From JALZAH01 sp051000755 (GTDB taxonomy: Bacteria > Actinomycetota > Acidimicrobiia > Acidimicrobiales > Palsa-688): DNA of 64,000 nucleotides. The position numbers and the translations under genes are program-made. Below the pieces are notes generated by a model. It ran no database searches and was not told the origin of the DNA. It saw nothing but the letters and a program-made list of their open reading frames with translations. Positions 41,036 to 49,179 of the stretch are shown here, in pieces. Each line of letters begins with the position of its first letter. The stretch's first letter is position 1. The stretch is from assembly GCA_051000755.1 (NCBI GenBank), contig JBPCNZ010000143.1, positions 1 to 64,000 on the forward strand. The letters are read 5' to 3'.

Positions 41036-41041
41036 CGCCTC

Positions 41042-41092
41042 GTGCGTCGACTGACGGCTCTCGGGACTCGGCCGGGCCGGAGGTGGCCATGA
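41042..41092 (+). CDS. Putative 16-residue leader peptide
   Basis: GTG 41042 begins a frame encoding MRRLTALGTRPGRRWP, ending in a TGA that overlaps the ATG of the next gene (ATGA). The start is six bases after TAGCGT, so a leaderless ribosome would translate it first and then re-initiate; GGAGG for the main gene lies inside it. It is arginine-rich with tandem Arg codons. The peptide may be a coupling device rather than a functional product. Confidence 0.35.
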   Translation: MRRLTALGTRPGRRWP

Positions 41093-41862
41093 GCGCCGGG
41101 GCCCTGTTCCTGGCGGTGTTTCTTGCCTGCGCCGTCGAGGCGGTCGAGGCCACGACCATCGTCCTGGCCGCAGGCACGGTCCGAAATTGGCGCTCGGCGA
41201 TCCTGGGCCTGTTCGCCGGCATCGGGGTCCTCGCCATCATCGTGGCTGCGCTGGGGCCGGCGATCTCCGCCGTCCCCCTCAGGAGCCTGCGTCTCGTGGT
41301 CGGCGGTCTGCTGTTGGTCTTCGGGCTCCAATGGCTCCGCAAGGCGGTCCTGCGCGCCAGTGGCCACAAGGCGCTGCACGACGAAGCCCAGATCTACCTC
41401 AACCAGGTGGCGGCGGCCGAGGAGGCTACCGTCGAAAGACGGGGAAGGGTCCCCGATTGGTATGCCTTCACCCTCTCGTTCAAGGGCGTGGTCCTCGAAG
41501 GGCTGGAGGTGGCGTTCATCGCCTTGACGTTCGGGAGCAACCAGCACGACATCCCCCTCGCGGCCGTGGCCGCCGTCTCCGCCGTGGTTGTGGTTGCGGC
41601 CCTCGGTGTCGCCGTCCGAGCCCCCCTGGCCAAGGTTCCGGAGAACACCATGAAGTTCGTGGTCGGCATCATGCTCACGTCCTTCGGCATGTTCTGGGGC
41701 GCCGAGGGTGCCGGGGCCAACTGGCCCGAGAGTGACGCCGCCCTCCTCGCCATCGTGCCGGCTGTGGCCCTGTTCGGGATCGGCCTGACGTTCCTCCTGC
41801 GCCGACCGGCCGGTCGGCCCACGACCCCCGTGTCACCGTCGACGCCGATCGAGACGGTCTGA
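41089..41862 (+). CDS. COG4280-type membrane protein, transporter-like
   Basis: 257-residue protein with six or seven membrane helices arranged as two similar halves. The first half has LACAVEAVEATTIVLAAG and the second FKGVVLEGLEVAFIALTFG. Paired acidic motifs inside helices resemble the cation-binding motifs of UPF0016/LysE-superfamily exporters, and the sequence fits the uncharacterised COG4280 family. A central soluble loop contains HDEAQIYLNQVAAAEEA. GGAGG lies five bases before the ATG. It is followed directly by a small membrane protein. Metal-ion export is a possibility only. Confidence 0.75.
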   Translation: MSAGALFLAVFLACAVEAVEATTIVLAAGTVRNWRSAILGLFAGIGVLAIIVAALGPAISAVPLRSLRLVVGGLLLVFGLQWLRKAVLRASGHKALHDEAQIYLNQVAAAEEATVERRGRVPDWYAFTLSFKGVVLEGLEVAFIALTFGSNQHDIPLAAVAAVSAVVVVAALGVAVRAPLAKVPENTMKFVVGIMLTSFGMFWGAEGAGANWPESDAALLAIVPAVALFGIGLTFLLRRPAGRPTTPVSPSTPIETV

Positions 41863-42066
41863 GTGCTCAGCCGCCTCCGTTCGTTCGGCGGGTTCTGGTA
41901 CGACTTCGTGATCGGTGACGACTGGCGGGTTGCCGCCGGCGTGGTGGTGGCGCTGGCCGTGACCTACGGGCTCAGCCGAACATCGGTGCCGGCGTGGTGG
42001 GTCGTTCCCGTAGCGGTCCTCGTGCTGCTGCCCTTCAGCCTGTGGAGAGTCGTCCGCCGGCGCTGA
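41863..42066 (+). CDS. Small two-helix membrane protein
   Basis: 67 residues with two hydrophobic helices (VAAGVVVALAVTYGL and AWWVVPVAVLVLLPFSLW) and a basic C-terminus. The GTG start immediately follows the upstream TGA, so it is translationally coupled to the COG4280 gene and probably works with it. No named family is recognised. Confidence 0.7.
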   Translation: MLSRLRSFGGFWYDFVIGDDWRVAAGVVVALAVTYGLSRTSVPAWWVVPVAVLVLLPFSLWRVVRRR

Positions 42067-42127
42067 GGTCTCGCGGGCGGTGGGCCCCCGACGTCGGGTT
42101 CGGGCTTCACCTGCGGACCCCGAGCCG

Positions 42128-42200
42128 GTAGCGTGATCGGAGTCTGAACGACCAGGCACACCCTGGTCGGGGGAGCCCCGGCGCGACCGGGGCGGGGAGG
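42128..42200 (+). promoter_or_regulatory. EF-G2 leader with two hairpins and ribosome binding site
   Basis: A TAGCGT hexamer (42129-42134) is followed by GACCAGG/CCTGGTC (42150-42168), GCCCCGG/CCGGGGC (42175-42193) and GGGGAGG (42194-42200), six bases before ATG 42207. The second hairpin abuts the ribosome binding site and could regulate access to it. Confidence 0.45.
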
Positions 42201-42206
42201 TTGCTC

Positions 42207-44303
42207 ATGTCGGGATCGGTGCAGAGCTATCCGCCGGCGAGGATCCGCAACGTGGCGTTCGTGGGCCACGGCGGCGTCGGCAAGACGACCCTGACGGAGG
42301 CGATCCTCCACGCCGCAGGCGCCATCGGCCGCCCCGGTCGGGTGGAGGACGGCTCGACGGTCAGCGACTACGAGCCCGAGGAACGCCGCCGCCAGATCTC
42401 CCTGTCGGCGTCGATGGCCGTGGCCGAATGGGACGGCCACAAGCTCAACCTGATCGATTGTCCCGGGTACGCGGATTTCGCCGGGGAGGCGCTCGCCGCC
42501 CTTTCCGTGGCGGACCTGGCCGTGTTCGTCGTCAGTGCCGTCGACGGAGTGGAGGCCCAGACCGAGGCCCTGTGGCGGGCTGCGGCCGATCTGAGGCTGC
42601 CCCGGATGATCTTCATCAACAAGCTGGACCGGGAGCGGGCCAGCTTCTCCCAGACGCTCGACCAGCTGCGCTCGACCTTCGGCGCCGGGATCGCCCCCCT
42701 CGAGCTGCCGATCGGGGAGGAATCCACGTTCCGTGGCGTCGCCGACCTGTTGTCGGACACCGCCATCACCTACATCGACGGCCAGCCCACCACCGGGCTC
42801 ATCCCCGACGACATGGCCGCCACCGAGCACGAGGTGCACGACAACCTCGTCGAGGGCATCGTGGTCGCCGACGACGAGCTGATGGAGCGTTACCTCGACG
42901 GCGAGACCCCATCGGTCGAACGGCTGGAGAAGACGCTCGCCCTGGGCGTGGCGTCCGCCCAGGTGTTCCCCGTCACCATCGGCTCCGCGACCGCGGAGGT
43001 GGCCGTCGACCGCCTGGCCACCTTCATCTGCGAGATCGGGCCCTCCCCCCTCGCCCGCCCGCCGGTCAAAGTCCATGTCCCCCACGACGAGCAGTCCAAC
43101 GGCTCGGGGTCGGTCACGACCGAGGTCGTCCCCGATCCCGACGGCCAGCCGTTGGCCCTGGTGTGGAAGACGATGGCCGACCGCCACGTCGGGCGCATCT
43201 CGATGTTCAAGGTGCTCTCGGGCACCCTCGGGGCCGACACCATCCTGGTCAACGCCCGCACCCGGGCTGACGAGCGCCTGCACGCCCCCTTCACCCTTCG
43301 CGGCACCGAGCAGCTGGCCGTGACCGAGCTGGTGGCCGGTGACCTGGGGGCGGTGTCCAAGCTCAACGACGTCGCCGTGGGCGACACCCTCGCCCCCAAG
43401 GGCACCCCCGTGAGCGTCGTCGTGCCCAGCCCGCCCGAACCAGTCCTCGCCGTCGGCATCCGGCCTCACGCCGCGGGTGACGACGACAAGTTGATGACGG
43501 CGCTCCACCGTCTGTGCGATGAGGATCCGTCGCTGGTCGTCCGCCGGGACGACGAGACCCACCAGACCCTGCTGGTCGGCGTGGGCGACACCCATCTGGC
43601 CGTCACCGTCGAACGCCTCTCTCGTCGCTTCGGTGTCGACGTCGACACTGAAGCGGTCCTGGTGGCCTACCGCGAGACGATCACCGCCCCCGCCGACGGG
43701 GAAGGGAAGTACAAGAAGCAAACGGGAGGACACGGCCAGTACGGCGTAGCCACGTTGGCCGTCGAGCCTCTCGAGCGAGGCGCCGGTTTCGAGTTCGTGG
43801 ACAAGGTGGTCGGCGGCGCCATCCCCCGGCAGCTCATCCCGGCCGTGGCCAAAGGCGTCGAGGAGGCCATGGCCTCCGGCGGCGTCCACGGGTTCCCCGT
43901 CGTCGACCTGCGGGTGACCTGCCTGGACGGCAAGTACCACCCCGTCGACTCGTCGGAGATGAGCTTCAAGATGGCCGGGGCCCTGGCTCTGCGCGAAGCG
44001 CTGGCGGCGGCCGCCCCCGTGATCCTCGAACCGGTGTCGGCGGTCGAGGTGGTCGTGCCCGACGGCTGCCAGGGTGACGTGCTCGGTGATCTGAGCTCGC
44101 GTCGCGGCCGGGTGCAGAACACCGAGCCCGACGATGTCGGCTGGTCACGGATCACGGCCCTGGTCCCCACGTCGGAGCTGTCCCGCTACGCCACCGAGCT
44201 GCGGGCCGCGACCGCGGGGCGGGGCCGCTTCGGCATCCGCCACGACCACTACGACTTCCTGCCCCCCAACCTCGCGGACAAGATAACGGCCAAGGACGGC
44301 TGA
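42207..44303 (+). CDS. Elongation factor G-like protein (EF-G2 type)
   Basis: 698-residue translational GTPase paralogue. G1 is GHGGVGKTTL rather than the canonical GHIDHGKTT, G3 is DCPGYADF instead of DTPGHVDF, and G4 is NKLD; these are features of the EF-G2 family of actinobacteria and Thermus. Domain IV-like GGHGQYGVATLAVEPLERG and the C-terminal DLSSRRGRVQN follow. In Mycobacterium, EF-G2 does not replace EF-G, and its role is unresolved. ATG 42207 is set by GGGGAGG six bases upstream. Confidence 0.92.
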   Translation: MSGSVQSYPPARIRNVAFVGHGGVGKTTLTEAILHAAGAIGRPGRVEDGSTVSDYEPEERRRQISLSASMAVAEWDGHKLNLIDCPGYADFAGEALAALSVADLAVFVVSAVDGVEAQTEALWRAAADLRLPRMIFINKLDRERASFSQTLDQLRSTFGAGIAPLELPIGEESTFRGVADLLSDTAITYIDGQPTTGLIPDDMAATEHEVHDNLVEGIVVADDELMERYLDGETPSVERLEKTLALGVASAQVFPVTIGSATAEVAVDRLATFICEIGPSPLARPPVKVHVPHDEQSNGSGSVTTEVVPDPDGQPLALVWKTMADRHVGRISMFKVLSGTLGADTILVNARTRADERLHAPFTLRGTEQLAVTELVAGDLGAVSKLNDVAVGDTLAPKGTPVSVVVPSPPEPVLAVGIRPHAAGDDDKLMTALHRLCDEDPSLVVRRDDETHQTLLVGVGDTHLAVTVERLSRRFGVDVDTEAVLVAYRETITAPADGEGKYKKQTGGHGQYGVATLAVEPLERGAGFEFVDKVVGGAIPRQLIPAVAKGVEEAMASGGVHGFPVVDLRVTCLDGKYHPVDSSEMSFKMAGALALREALAAAAPVILEPVSAVEVVVPDGCQGDVLGDLSSRRGRVQNTEPDDVGWSRITALVPTSELSRYATELRAATAGRGRFGIRHDHYDFLPPNLADKITAKDG

Positions 44304-44316
44304 GAGGCGCAGCCTC

Positions 44317-44322
44317 TAGAGT
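44317..44322 (+). promoter_or_regulatory. -10 hexamer of the PAS-GAF-SpoIIE gene
   Basis: TAGAGT ends seven bases before ATG 44330. This supports the N-terminal PAS-encoding frame as the true gene start, upstream of the frameshift. Confidence 0.5.
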
Positions 44323-44329
44323 TGGCGCC

Positions 44330-46623
44330 ATGATGTCGGGGGGCGCACAAGAGTCGGTACCGAGTGGTGTCGGCCTGTCGGACGACTCGGCGGCGCGGCG
44401 GGCCCAGGAACGGGCTCTCGCCGACGAACGCGACCGTCTGGCCTTGGCCCTGGCGGCGGGCGGCCTGGGGTTGTGGAGTTGGGACCGGGCCTCCAAGGTG
44501 ATCGGCTGGGGGGACGGGCTGGCCCAGATGTTCGGCCGGGACCCGGCGTCCATGCCGGATTCGGTCGACGCCTGGCTGGAGATCGTGCACCCCGACGATC
44601 GGCTGGCAGTGGCCACCGCCATGGCCGCGGCCTCGACGGGGCGGGCATCAACCAGATGGAGTACCGGGTGGTCTGGCCGGACGGCACCGTGCGGTGGTTG
44701 GAGTGCAGCGGCAAGATGACCGTCGGCGACGACGACGTGGTCACCGGCGCGGTCGGGGTCATGGCCGACGTCACCGCCCGACGAGAGTCCCAATCCGAGG
44801 CGGAGTTGCTGCGGGCCCGCCTCGAGCTCCTCTCCACCGTCGGCCTTACCCTGGCCGAGGCCCGCGGCCTCGACGGCCGCCTGACGGCGCTGAGTGAAGC
44901 CGTGGTCCCCGGCTTGGCGGACTGTTGCGCCATCCACCTCATCGGCGACGGGGGTCGGCTCGTCCTCACCGCCACCCACCACGCGGGCCAGAGTGGCCAG
45001 GAATGCTTGGAGCAGGCCCTACGCAAGCTCACCGTGTCCCCGGATCAGCCCTGGGGGCCCGGCGCCGTGTTCGCCTCGGGGTCGCCCGAGCTGATCCCCG
45101 AGATCGGCGGCCCGGTGGCCCTCCCCTTCCCGGACGGCGACCCGGAGGGGGCCCGGGTCTTCGGGTCATTGGGCCTGCGCAGTCTGTTCACCGTGCCGTT
45201 GCGAGCCGCCACCCACACGGTCGGAACGTTGGCCCTGGGCCGGACCCGGGCCGAGGTATGGACCGCGGACGATCAGACGTTGGCGGTTGAGGTCGGCCGC
45301 CGGGCGGGGATGCTGATCGACAACGCCACCCTCCTCGACGCCGAGCACCAGGCCCTGGCCGAGTCCGACGCGGCCCGGGCCCGGCTGGTCCTGCTGGCCG
45401 AGCTCAGCATGGCCCTGTCGTCGAGCCTCGACCTCGACCCCGTGCTCGAACGCCTCGCATCACTGCTGGTGCCGGGCATGGCCGACATCTGCGCCGTCGA
45501 CCTGCAGGACCAGACCATCGGGGATCGCTTGGCCGCGGTGGCCGCCATCGACCCGGAGGCCAAGAGGCTCTTCGAGGAAGCCGAGCGTCGCCTTCCCCGG
45601 CGCCGTAACCCGACCAGCTCGCTGACCCGCACCCTCGTGAGCGGCCAGCCCACGCTGATCCCCGACTGCACCGACGACTACCTGTCGATGAACACGCCGG
45701 ACCCTGCGGTGGCCGCCATCTACCACCACCTGCGGCTGTCGTCCATCCTCGTCGTCCCTCTGGTGGCGCGGGGTGGGATCCTCGGCGCCATCACCCTGTT
45801 GCGCAGGGACGACGCCGTCCGGCCCCCCGCCCACTACACGGAGGCGGACATCGACCTGGCCTCCCAGGTCGCCGACCGGGCCGCGGTGGCGCTCGACAAC
45901 GCCCGCCTCTACACCGCACAGCGGGGGGTGGCCGAGCAGCTCCAGCGAGGGCTGCTGCCCGAGATCGCACCCGGACCGCACCTGGCGGCCGCCACCCGCT
46001 ACCTACCGGCCGGGTCCGGCGTGGGGGGTGACTGGTACGACCTGTTTGCCGTCACCGGCGGGGCGACGGCCATTGCCATCGGCGACGTCATGGGCCACGA
46101 CATGCAGGCCGCGGCCAGCATGGGCCAGCTGCGTAGCGTGTTCCGTTCCTACGCTTTCGAAGGCACCGACCCTGCCGATGTGCTCGACCGGGCGGATCGA
46201 CTGGTGCAGACCTTCGGGATGGCCCAGCTGGCCACCGCCTTCTGTGCCCAGTTGACACGGATCGGCGGGGAGAGCTGGGAGCTGTGCTACGCCAACGCCG
46301 GCCACCCGCCGCCGATCGCCCGGTTGCCGGACGGCACGACCACGTTTCTCGATGGCGCCCGCAGCGTCCTGATCGGTGCCCCCCAGGAGGGGCGCCGGCC
46401 CCACGCCTTCCTGACCGTCCCGGTGGGGAGCATCCTGTTGCTCTACACCGACGGCCTCATCGACCGTCGGGACCGGTCCATCAACGACGGTCTCCACCAA
46501 CTGGCCGACCTGGTCCGAACGACCGGTGGGCCCCCCGAGGACCTCTGTGATCGCATCACGACCGAGATGGCGGACAAGGACCGCGCCGACGATGTGGCGT
46601 TGCTGGCGATCGCCCTGCACTAG
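44330..46623 (+). CDS. PAS-GAF-GAF-SpoIIE phosphatase (frameshifted in the PAS domain)
   Basis: As a whole this is a multidomain sensor: PAS (LGLWSWDRASKVIGWGDG to WLEIVHPDDRLAV), two GAF-like domains, and a C-terminal PP2C/SpoIIE phosphatase with metal motifs GVGGDWYD, IAIGDVMGHD, LLYTDGLIDRR and DRADDVALLAI. It would dephosphorylate an anti-anti-sigma factor. The frame starting at ATG 44330 ends early because one base, probably a G in a run, is missing near 44637-44647; from there INQMEYRVVWPDGTVRWLE continues in another frame to 46623. Either a sequence error or loss of the PAS input is possible. Confidence 0.8.
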
Positions 46624-46626
46624 CGT
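46621..46626 (+). promoter_or_regulatory. -10 hexamer made from the phosphatase stop codon
   Basis: TAGCGT begins with the TAG stop of the phosphatase gene and ends six bases before the GTG of the kinase gene. Confidence 0.5.
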
Positions 46627-46632
46627 GAGCTC

Positions 46633-47052
46633 GTGCCCCGGCGGCATCGCGGCGATCGACCCGTGACGTCCTCCATCGACGAACACCTCACCCTTGCACC
46701 CGAGCCGTCGGCTGTGGCCACGGCCCGCCAGCTGGTGGCAGACCTGTGCCGGAAGGCGGGCGTCGACGACGACGCCAGCGACATGGCGGTGCTGCTCACC
46801 AGCGAGACGGTGACCAACGCCTTCACCCACGGTCGCAGCGAGGCACAGGTCGCGGTCAGCGTCTCACCGGACAAGATCCGGGTCGAGGTCGGCGACGACA
46901 ACTCCCGCCACCCCCATCAGGTCGTCCGCGACCACGACGCCCTCGACGGTCGGGGCATGACGATCGTCGCCATCCTGGCCACGACCTGGGGGGTCACCGA
47001 CGACCCGTACGGGAAGGTGCTCTGGTTCGAGGTGGCGGTCCCCGAGTCCTAA
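46633..47052 (+). CDS. RsbW/SpoIIAB-type anti-sigma serine kinase
   Basis: 139-residue HATPase domain protein. The N box is LLTSETVTNAFTHG, the G1 box VEVGDDNSRHPHQ, and the G2 region DGRGMTIVAILATTWGV, as in serine kinases that hold sigma factors and phosphorylate STAS-domain antagonists. Its GTG is six bases after TAGCGT. It follows the SpoIIE-type phosphatase and may control the SigB/SigF-type factor encoded at 12439; no STAS protein is visible. Its stop overlaps the convergent SRPBCC stop. Confidence 0.88.
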   Translation: MPRRHRGDRPVTSSIDEHLTLAPEPSAVATARQLVADLCRKAGVDDDASDMAVLLTSETVTNAFTHGRSEAQVAVSVSPDKIRVEVGDDNSRHPHQVVRDHDALDGRGMTIVAILATTWGVTDDPYGKVLWFEVAVPES

Positions 47053-47552
47053 GGGGCGCGGCCCGACTCGACCAGGGCCTTGATGCCCTCGACGTTGGCC
47101 GTCATGTTCCGCCGCCACTCATCCATCCTCCGGGCCACGATGCGCTCCTCCTTGTCCGGCCGGGCGGCGATGGCCGGCGCCAGGCCGGAGGGGGCAGGGC
47201 CCATGCGGCCCCACTGCCGCAGCCGGGTCCCGCCGCCCTCGGCCAGCACCTCGAAGCGCCAGGAGGCGCTCACGCCGCCGTCGCCCTCCACGTTCCACGC
47301 CATGCGCCGGGGCGGGTCGTATTCGGCGATCACACACGTCGTCTCCCACCGACCGATGGCGGGGTGCTCGTTGCGGCCGACGAAACGGGCCCCGAGCGCC
47401 GGTCCTGTCGCCCCTTCCACCCATGCCACCTCGACCAACTCGTCGGAGAAGCGGGCCGGCACCGAGATGTCGCAGACCACCTCCCATACCTCCTCGGGGG
47501 TGGCGTCGACCGTGACCTCCACCTCGACAGCCGATCCGTCTTCGTAGCGCAT
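47049..47552 (-). CDS. SRPBCC (polyketide cyclase-like) protein
   Basis: 167-residue single-domain helix-grip protein. The N-terminal VEVTVDATPEEVWEVVCDIS, RWETTCVIAEYDPPRRMAW and SWRFEVLAEGGGTRLRQWG are typical of SRPBCC lipid- or small-ligand-binding proteins. The long C-terminal helix (PAIAARPDKEERIVARRM) closes the cavity. The ligand is unknown. ATG 47552 is seven bases from TAGGGT in a bidirectional promoter shared with an LLM oxidoreductase gene. Confidence 0.85.
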   Translation of the reverse strand: MRYEDGSAVEVEVTVDATPEEVWEVVCDISVPARFSDELVEVAWVEGATGPALGARFVGRNEHPAIGRWETTCVIAEYDPPRRMAWNVEGDGGVSASWRFEVLAEGGGTRLRQWGRMGPAPSGLAPAIAARPDKEERIVARRMDEWRRNMTANVEGIKALVESGRAP

Positions 47553-47554
47553 GG

Positions 47555-47570
47555 GCCTCACCCTAGGATC
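47555..47570. promoter_or_regulatory. Bidirectional CCTAGG promoter core, copy 2
   Basis: ACCCTAGGAT provides TAGGGT for the SRPBCC gene and TAGGAT for the oxidoreductase gene, each exactly seven bases from its ATG. The start codons are only 24 bases apart, so -35 elements must lie in the opposite coding sequences. The 16 bases match 37162-37177. Confidence 0.6.
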
Positions 47571-47576
47571 GAGGGC

Positions 47577-48647
47577 ATGCCGACAGGGTCGCTGCGGGTT
47601 GCCATCTCGATCAGCTCCGTCACCGCCGAGGCCATGCACTTCGCCACCGAGGCCGACCGCCTCGGCGTGCACTCGGTATGGGTTCCCGAGGCGTGGGGCT
47701 ATGACGCCTTCACCCCCCTGGCCTTTCTCGCGGCCCGCACCAGCCGCCTCCATCTCGGCACCGGGATCGCCCAGCTCGGCGCCCGCACCCCGGCCATGCT
47801 GGCCATGTCGGCCATGTCGATGGAGGCGCTGTCGGGGGGCCGGTTCCTGCTCGGACTGGGGGTCAGCGGTCCGCAGGTGATGGAAGGATGGCACGGGGTG
47901 CGCTGGAGCTCCCCGGTGCAGACGACACGCGAGACGATCGAGATCGTCCGAACCGTCGCCCGGGGTGACCGCTTGGACCACCCGGGCCGCATCTACCCCC
48001 TCCCGCTTCCCGGCCGCGGCGGGCGGGCGCTCCGTTCCATGGCCCCGCCCGTGGCTGTGCCCATCTACCTCGCCGCCCTCGGTCCGAAGAACCTGGAGCT
48101 CACCGGGGAGCTGGCCGACGGGTGGATCGCCAACGCCTTCATTCCCGAGACCGCCGACGTCTTCGTCGACCATCTGGCCGCCGGGGCGCAACGGGCCGGG
48201 CGCGCCGTGGCCGACCTCGATCTGCTCGTCCCTGTCGGGGTGGAGGTCACCGACGACGTCGACGAGGCCTCCCGTCGCCATGCCGGCGGGTACGCCTTCA
48301 CCATCGGCGCCATGGGGTCGGCCACCACCAACTTCTACAACGCCGCCTTCACCCGGCAGGGCTTCGGTGACGACGTGGCCGCCGTGGCCGCCCTGTGGCT
48401 CGACGGCAGGCGCGACGAGGCAGCAGCGCGGGTGCCGGCCGATCTGGGATTCAAGACGAACCTGATCGGCCCGCCCGAGGTCATCACCGAGCGGCTCAGG
48501 CTCTACCGAGCCGCCGGGGTGACCACGTTGCAGGCCAAGCTCGGCAGCGTCAACCAGGGCGCCCTCGACACCCTCGGCCAGCTCATGGATCTGGTCGAGG
48601 CGGTCAACGCCGAGACCGCCCCGCCGGCTGGTCAGAACCCGGTCTGA
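47577..48647 (+). CDS. LLM-class F420-dependent oxidoreductase
   Basis: 356-residue luciferase-like TIM-barrel enzyme. HFATEADRLGVHSVWVPEAWGYDAF, cited by its core DRLGVHSVWVPEAWG, LHLGTGIAQLGARTPAMLAM and GGRFLLGLGVSGPQVMEGWHG (core RFLLGLGVSGPQ) are signatures of actinobacterial F420-dependent members, with ALGPKNLELTGELADGWI later. The substrate is not predictable. ATG 47577 stands seven bases from TAGGAT. The final 16 bases overlap the convergent lipoprotein gene. Confidence 0.92.
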   Translation: MPTGSLRVAISISSVTAEAMHFATEADRLGVHSVWVPEAWGYDAFTPLAFLAARTSRLHLGTGIAQLGARTPAMLAMSAMSMEALSGGRFLLGLGVSGPQVMEGWHGVRWSSPVQTTRETIEIVRTVARGDRLDHPGRIYPLPLPGRGGRALRSMAPPVAVPIYLAALGPKNLELTGELADGWIANAFIPETADVFVDHLAAGAQRAGRAVADLDLLVPVGVEVTDDVDEASRRHAGGYAFTIGAMGSATTNFYNAAFTRQGFGDDVAAVAALWLDGRRDEAAARVPADLGFKTNLIGPPEVITERLRLYRAAGVTTLQAKLGSVNQGALDTLGQLMDLVEAVNAETAPPAGQNPV

Positions 48648-49087
48648 TCCGTCCGGGGAGCCTTGGCCAGGTTAGAGCTCAAAGCGGCGCTCACCTCGGA
48701 GGGGATGGCGCTGCTGGCGGCGAGGTCATTCCCCAAAACCTCTTCCACCACCGTCCATCCGCTGCCGTTGCGCTCGAAGCCGATCGTGGCGGCGGCGCCG
48801 GACACGGTGGCCGAAGCCACCGCGTAGTTCCCCACGCAGGTGTGAGCGACGATCGTCCCCGTCAGGCCCCGAGCGTGGGCCGCCCCGGCCAGGTCGCCGG
48901 CCACGCAGGTCGGGTCCGCCGGCGCCGGGCCGTTCAACCCGGGGGCCGTCACCGCCCCGGGCAGGGTCATGGTGGGCACCGACGGCGACGACTCCGTCGT
49001 CGGTGCCGTCGATGAGCCCCCCGATCCGCACCCGGCCGCCATGGCCCCCGCCACCAACAGCGACCCCACGACGCGACGCCTGGCCAC
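48632..49087 (-). CDS. Putative lipoprotein of unknown function
   Basis: 151 residues. The N-terminus MARRRVVGSLLVAGAMAAGC is a lipoprotein signal: three arginines, a hydrophobic core and a lipobox ending in Cys20, followed by a Gly/Ser/Thr/Pro-rich spacer. The mature domain has two cysteines (DPTCVAGD and AHTCVGN) that could pair, then a compact domain ending in DLAASSAIPSEV. I chose GTG 49087 because it begins the signal exactly and has GGGAAGG eight bases upstream. The family is not recognised. Confidence 0.75.
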   Translation of the reverse strand: MARRRVVGSLLVAGAMAAGCGSGGSSTAPTTESSPSVPTMTLPGAVTAPGLNGPAPADPTCVAGDLAGAAHARGLTGTIVAHTCVGNYAVASATVSGAAATIGFERNGSGWTVVEEVLGNDLAASSAIPSEVSAALSSNLAKAPRTDQTGF

Positions 49088-49179
49088 CTGCCGCGCCTTC
49101 CCGCTTCTGGCCGGCGCGACACTTCCAAGGCGGTGGACCCTGGCCGTCAACTTCGACGGGCAGTCCGGTGTCAACGGGT

